From: Pontibacter sp. HSC-14F20
GTDB taxonomy: Bacteria > Bacteroidota > Bacteroidia > Cytophagales > Hymenobacteraceae
Direction of reading: 5' to 3'
NCBI RefSeq assembly: GCF_019599265.1
Contig: NZ_JAHZTC010000007.1
Span: 169,267-233,266, forward strand
DNA length: 64,000 nt
Shown here in pieces: positions 63,874 through 64,000 of this stretch (position 1 is the stretch's first letter; each line of letters begins with the position of its first letter). Below the pieces are notes generated by a model. It was not told the origin of the DNA. It worked only from the letters and a program-made list of their open reading frames with translations, and did not search any database. The position numbers were made by a program, and so were the translations under genes.

Positions 63874-64000
63874 TGACCTCCCCCCTAAAATTCGGACCGC
63901 TGTAAAGTAGAGGAAACGGGCAATTTGTCGTATCAAAACAAAACGAATTGCCATGAAAAAATCAAAATTCACCGAGGCGCAGATCATCTTCGCCATCAAG
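63874..64000 (+). mobile_element. Left end of an IS3-family element, cut by window
   Basis: The terminus begins TGACCTCCCCCC, similar to the TGACCT-type ends of the IS407 group, and is followed 79 bp later by an IS3-type orfA start. The right end, length and target duplication are outside the window. Confidence 0.75.
63953..64000 (+). CDS. IS3-family transposase orfA, 5' fragment only
   Basis: Only the first 16 codons are visible (MKKSKFTEAQIIFAIK). This is the characteristic start of IS3-family OrfA helix-turn-helix proteins. The gene runs off the window end. Confidence 0.8.
   Translation, partial: MKKSKFTEAQIIFAIK

Noticed and set aside
1..64000. CRISPR arrays, rRNA genes or a prophage
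   Set aside because: No regular short spaced repeats, no rRNA-like sequence and no structural phage genes were seen.

Overview
The window comes from a Bacteroidota chromosome, most likely of the Cytophagales/Hymenobacteraceae (Pontibacter-like). The evidence is a type IX secretion (T9SS) locus with a type B (CHU_C) cargo tail, a second cargo with a type A tail, many lipoproteins and small outer-membrane barrels, a BatE-like TPR/SH3 protein, and TAnnTTTG-type promoter sequences. Genus assignment is inference.

Layout. (1) 1-9.6 kb: the 3' part of a giant 14-repeat adhesin, then PorP/SprF and an OmpA-like protein. (2) 9.8-20.4 kb: a DUF808 membrane protein, a LysR regulator, an ECF sigma factor overlapping an unusual anti-sigma/beta-barrel protein, a CHRD lipoprotein, a GAF histidine kinase, three small unknown genes, a T9SS cargo protein and a methyltransferase carrying a lipoprotein signal. 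(3) 20.5-28.4 kb: an M3 peptidase and a porin/BCCT/universal-stress operon that looks like osmoprotectant uptake. (4) 28.6-36.3 kb: nuoL, nuoM and nuoN without the rest of complex I, then a long PurF-like enzyme. (5) 36.5-57 kb: envelope proteins, a GntR-controlled ABC operon with a readable promoter and operator, a CvpA-CAP fusion, GlgX, YceI, a Tyr/Arg-rich disordered protein, catalase, RlmD, ThiL, an SDR, and two identical tandem tRNA-Lys genes. (6) 57.1-64 kb: an AT-richer segment directly downstream of the tRNAs. It holds a cluster of TTCACTAAC-type repeats, umuC/umuD, a PIN-like protein, a tight four-gene operon (HNH nuclease, HIT protein, PLD-like nuclease, SRAP/HMCES protein) and the left end of an IS3-family element.

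Two signals stand out. First, an octamer AGGTATAG/CTATACCT (extended consensus CAGGTATAGC) occurs about 70 times by eye in the first 56.3 kb, in coding and intergenic DNA, in several reading frames and inside terminator hairpins. It never occurs in the last 7.7 kb. Its density and behaviour resemble a DNA-uptake-type genomic signature. Second, the motif-free segment after the tRNAs looks like an acquired DNA-repair/defence island whose HNH-HIT-PLD-SRAP operon may be a nuclease-based system.

Most other genes are ordinary housekeeping or envelope functions. All assignments are from reading the sequence. Motif counts are manual and approximate.
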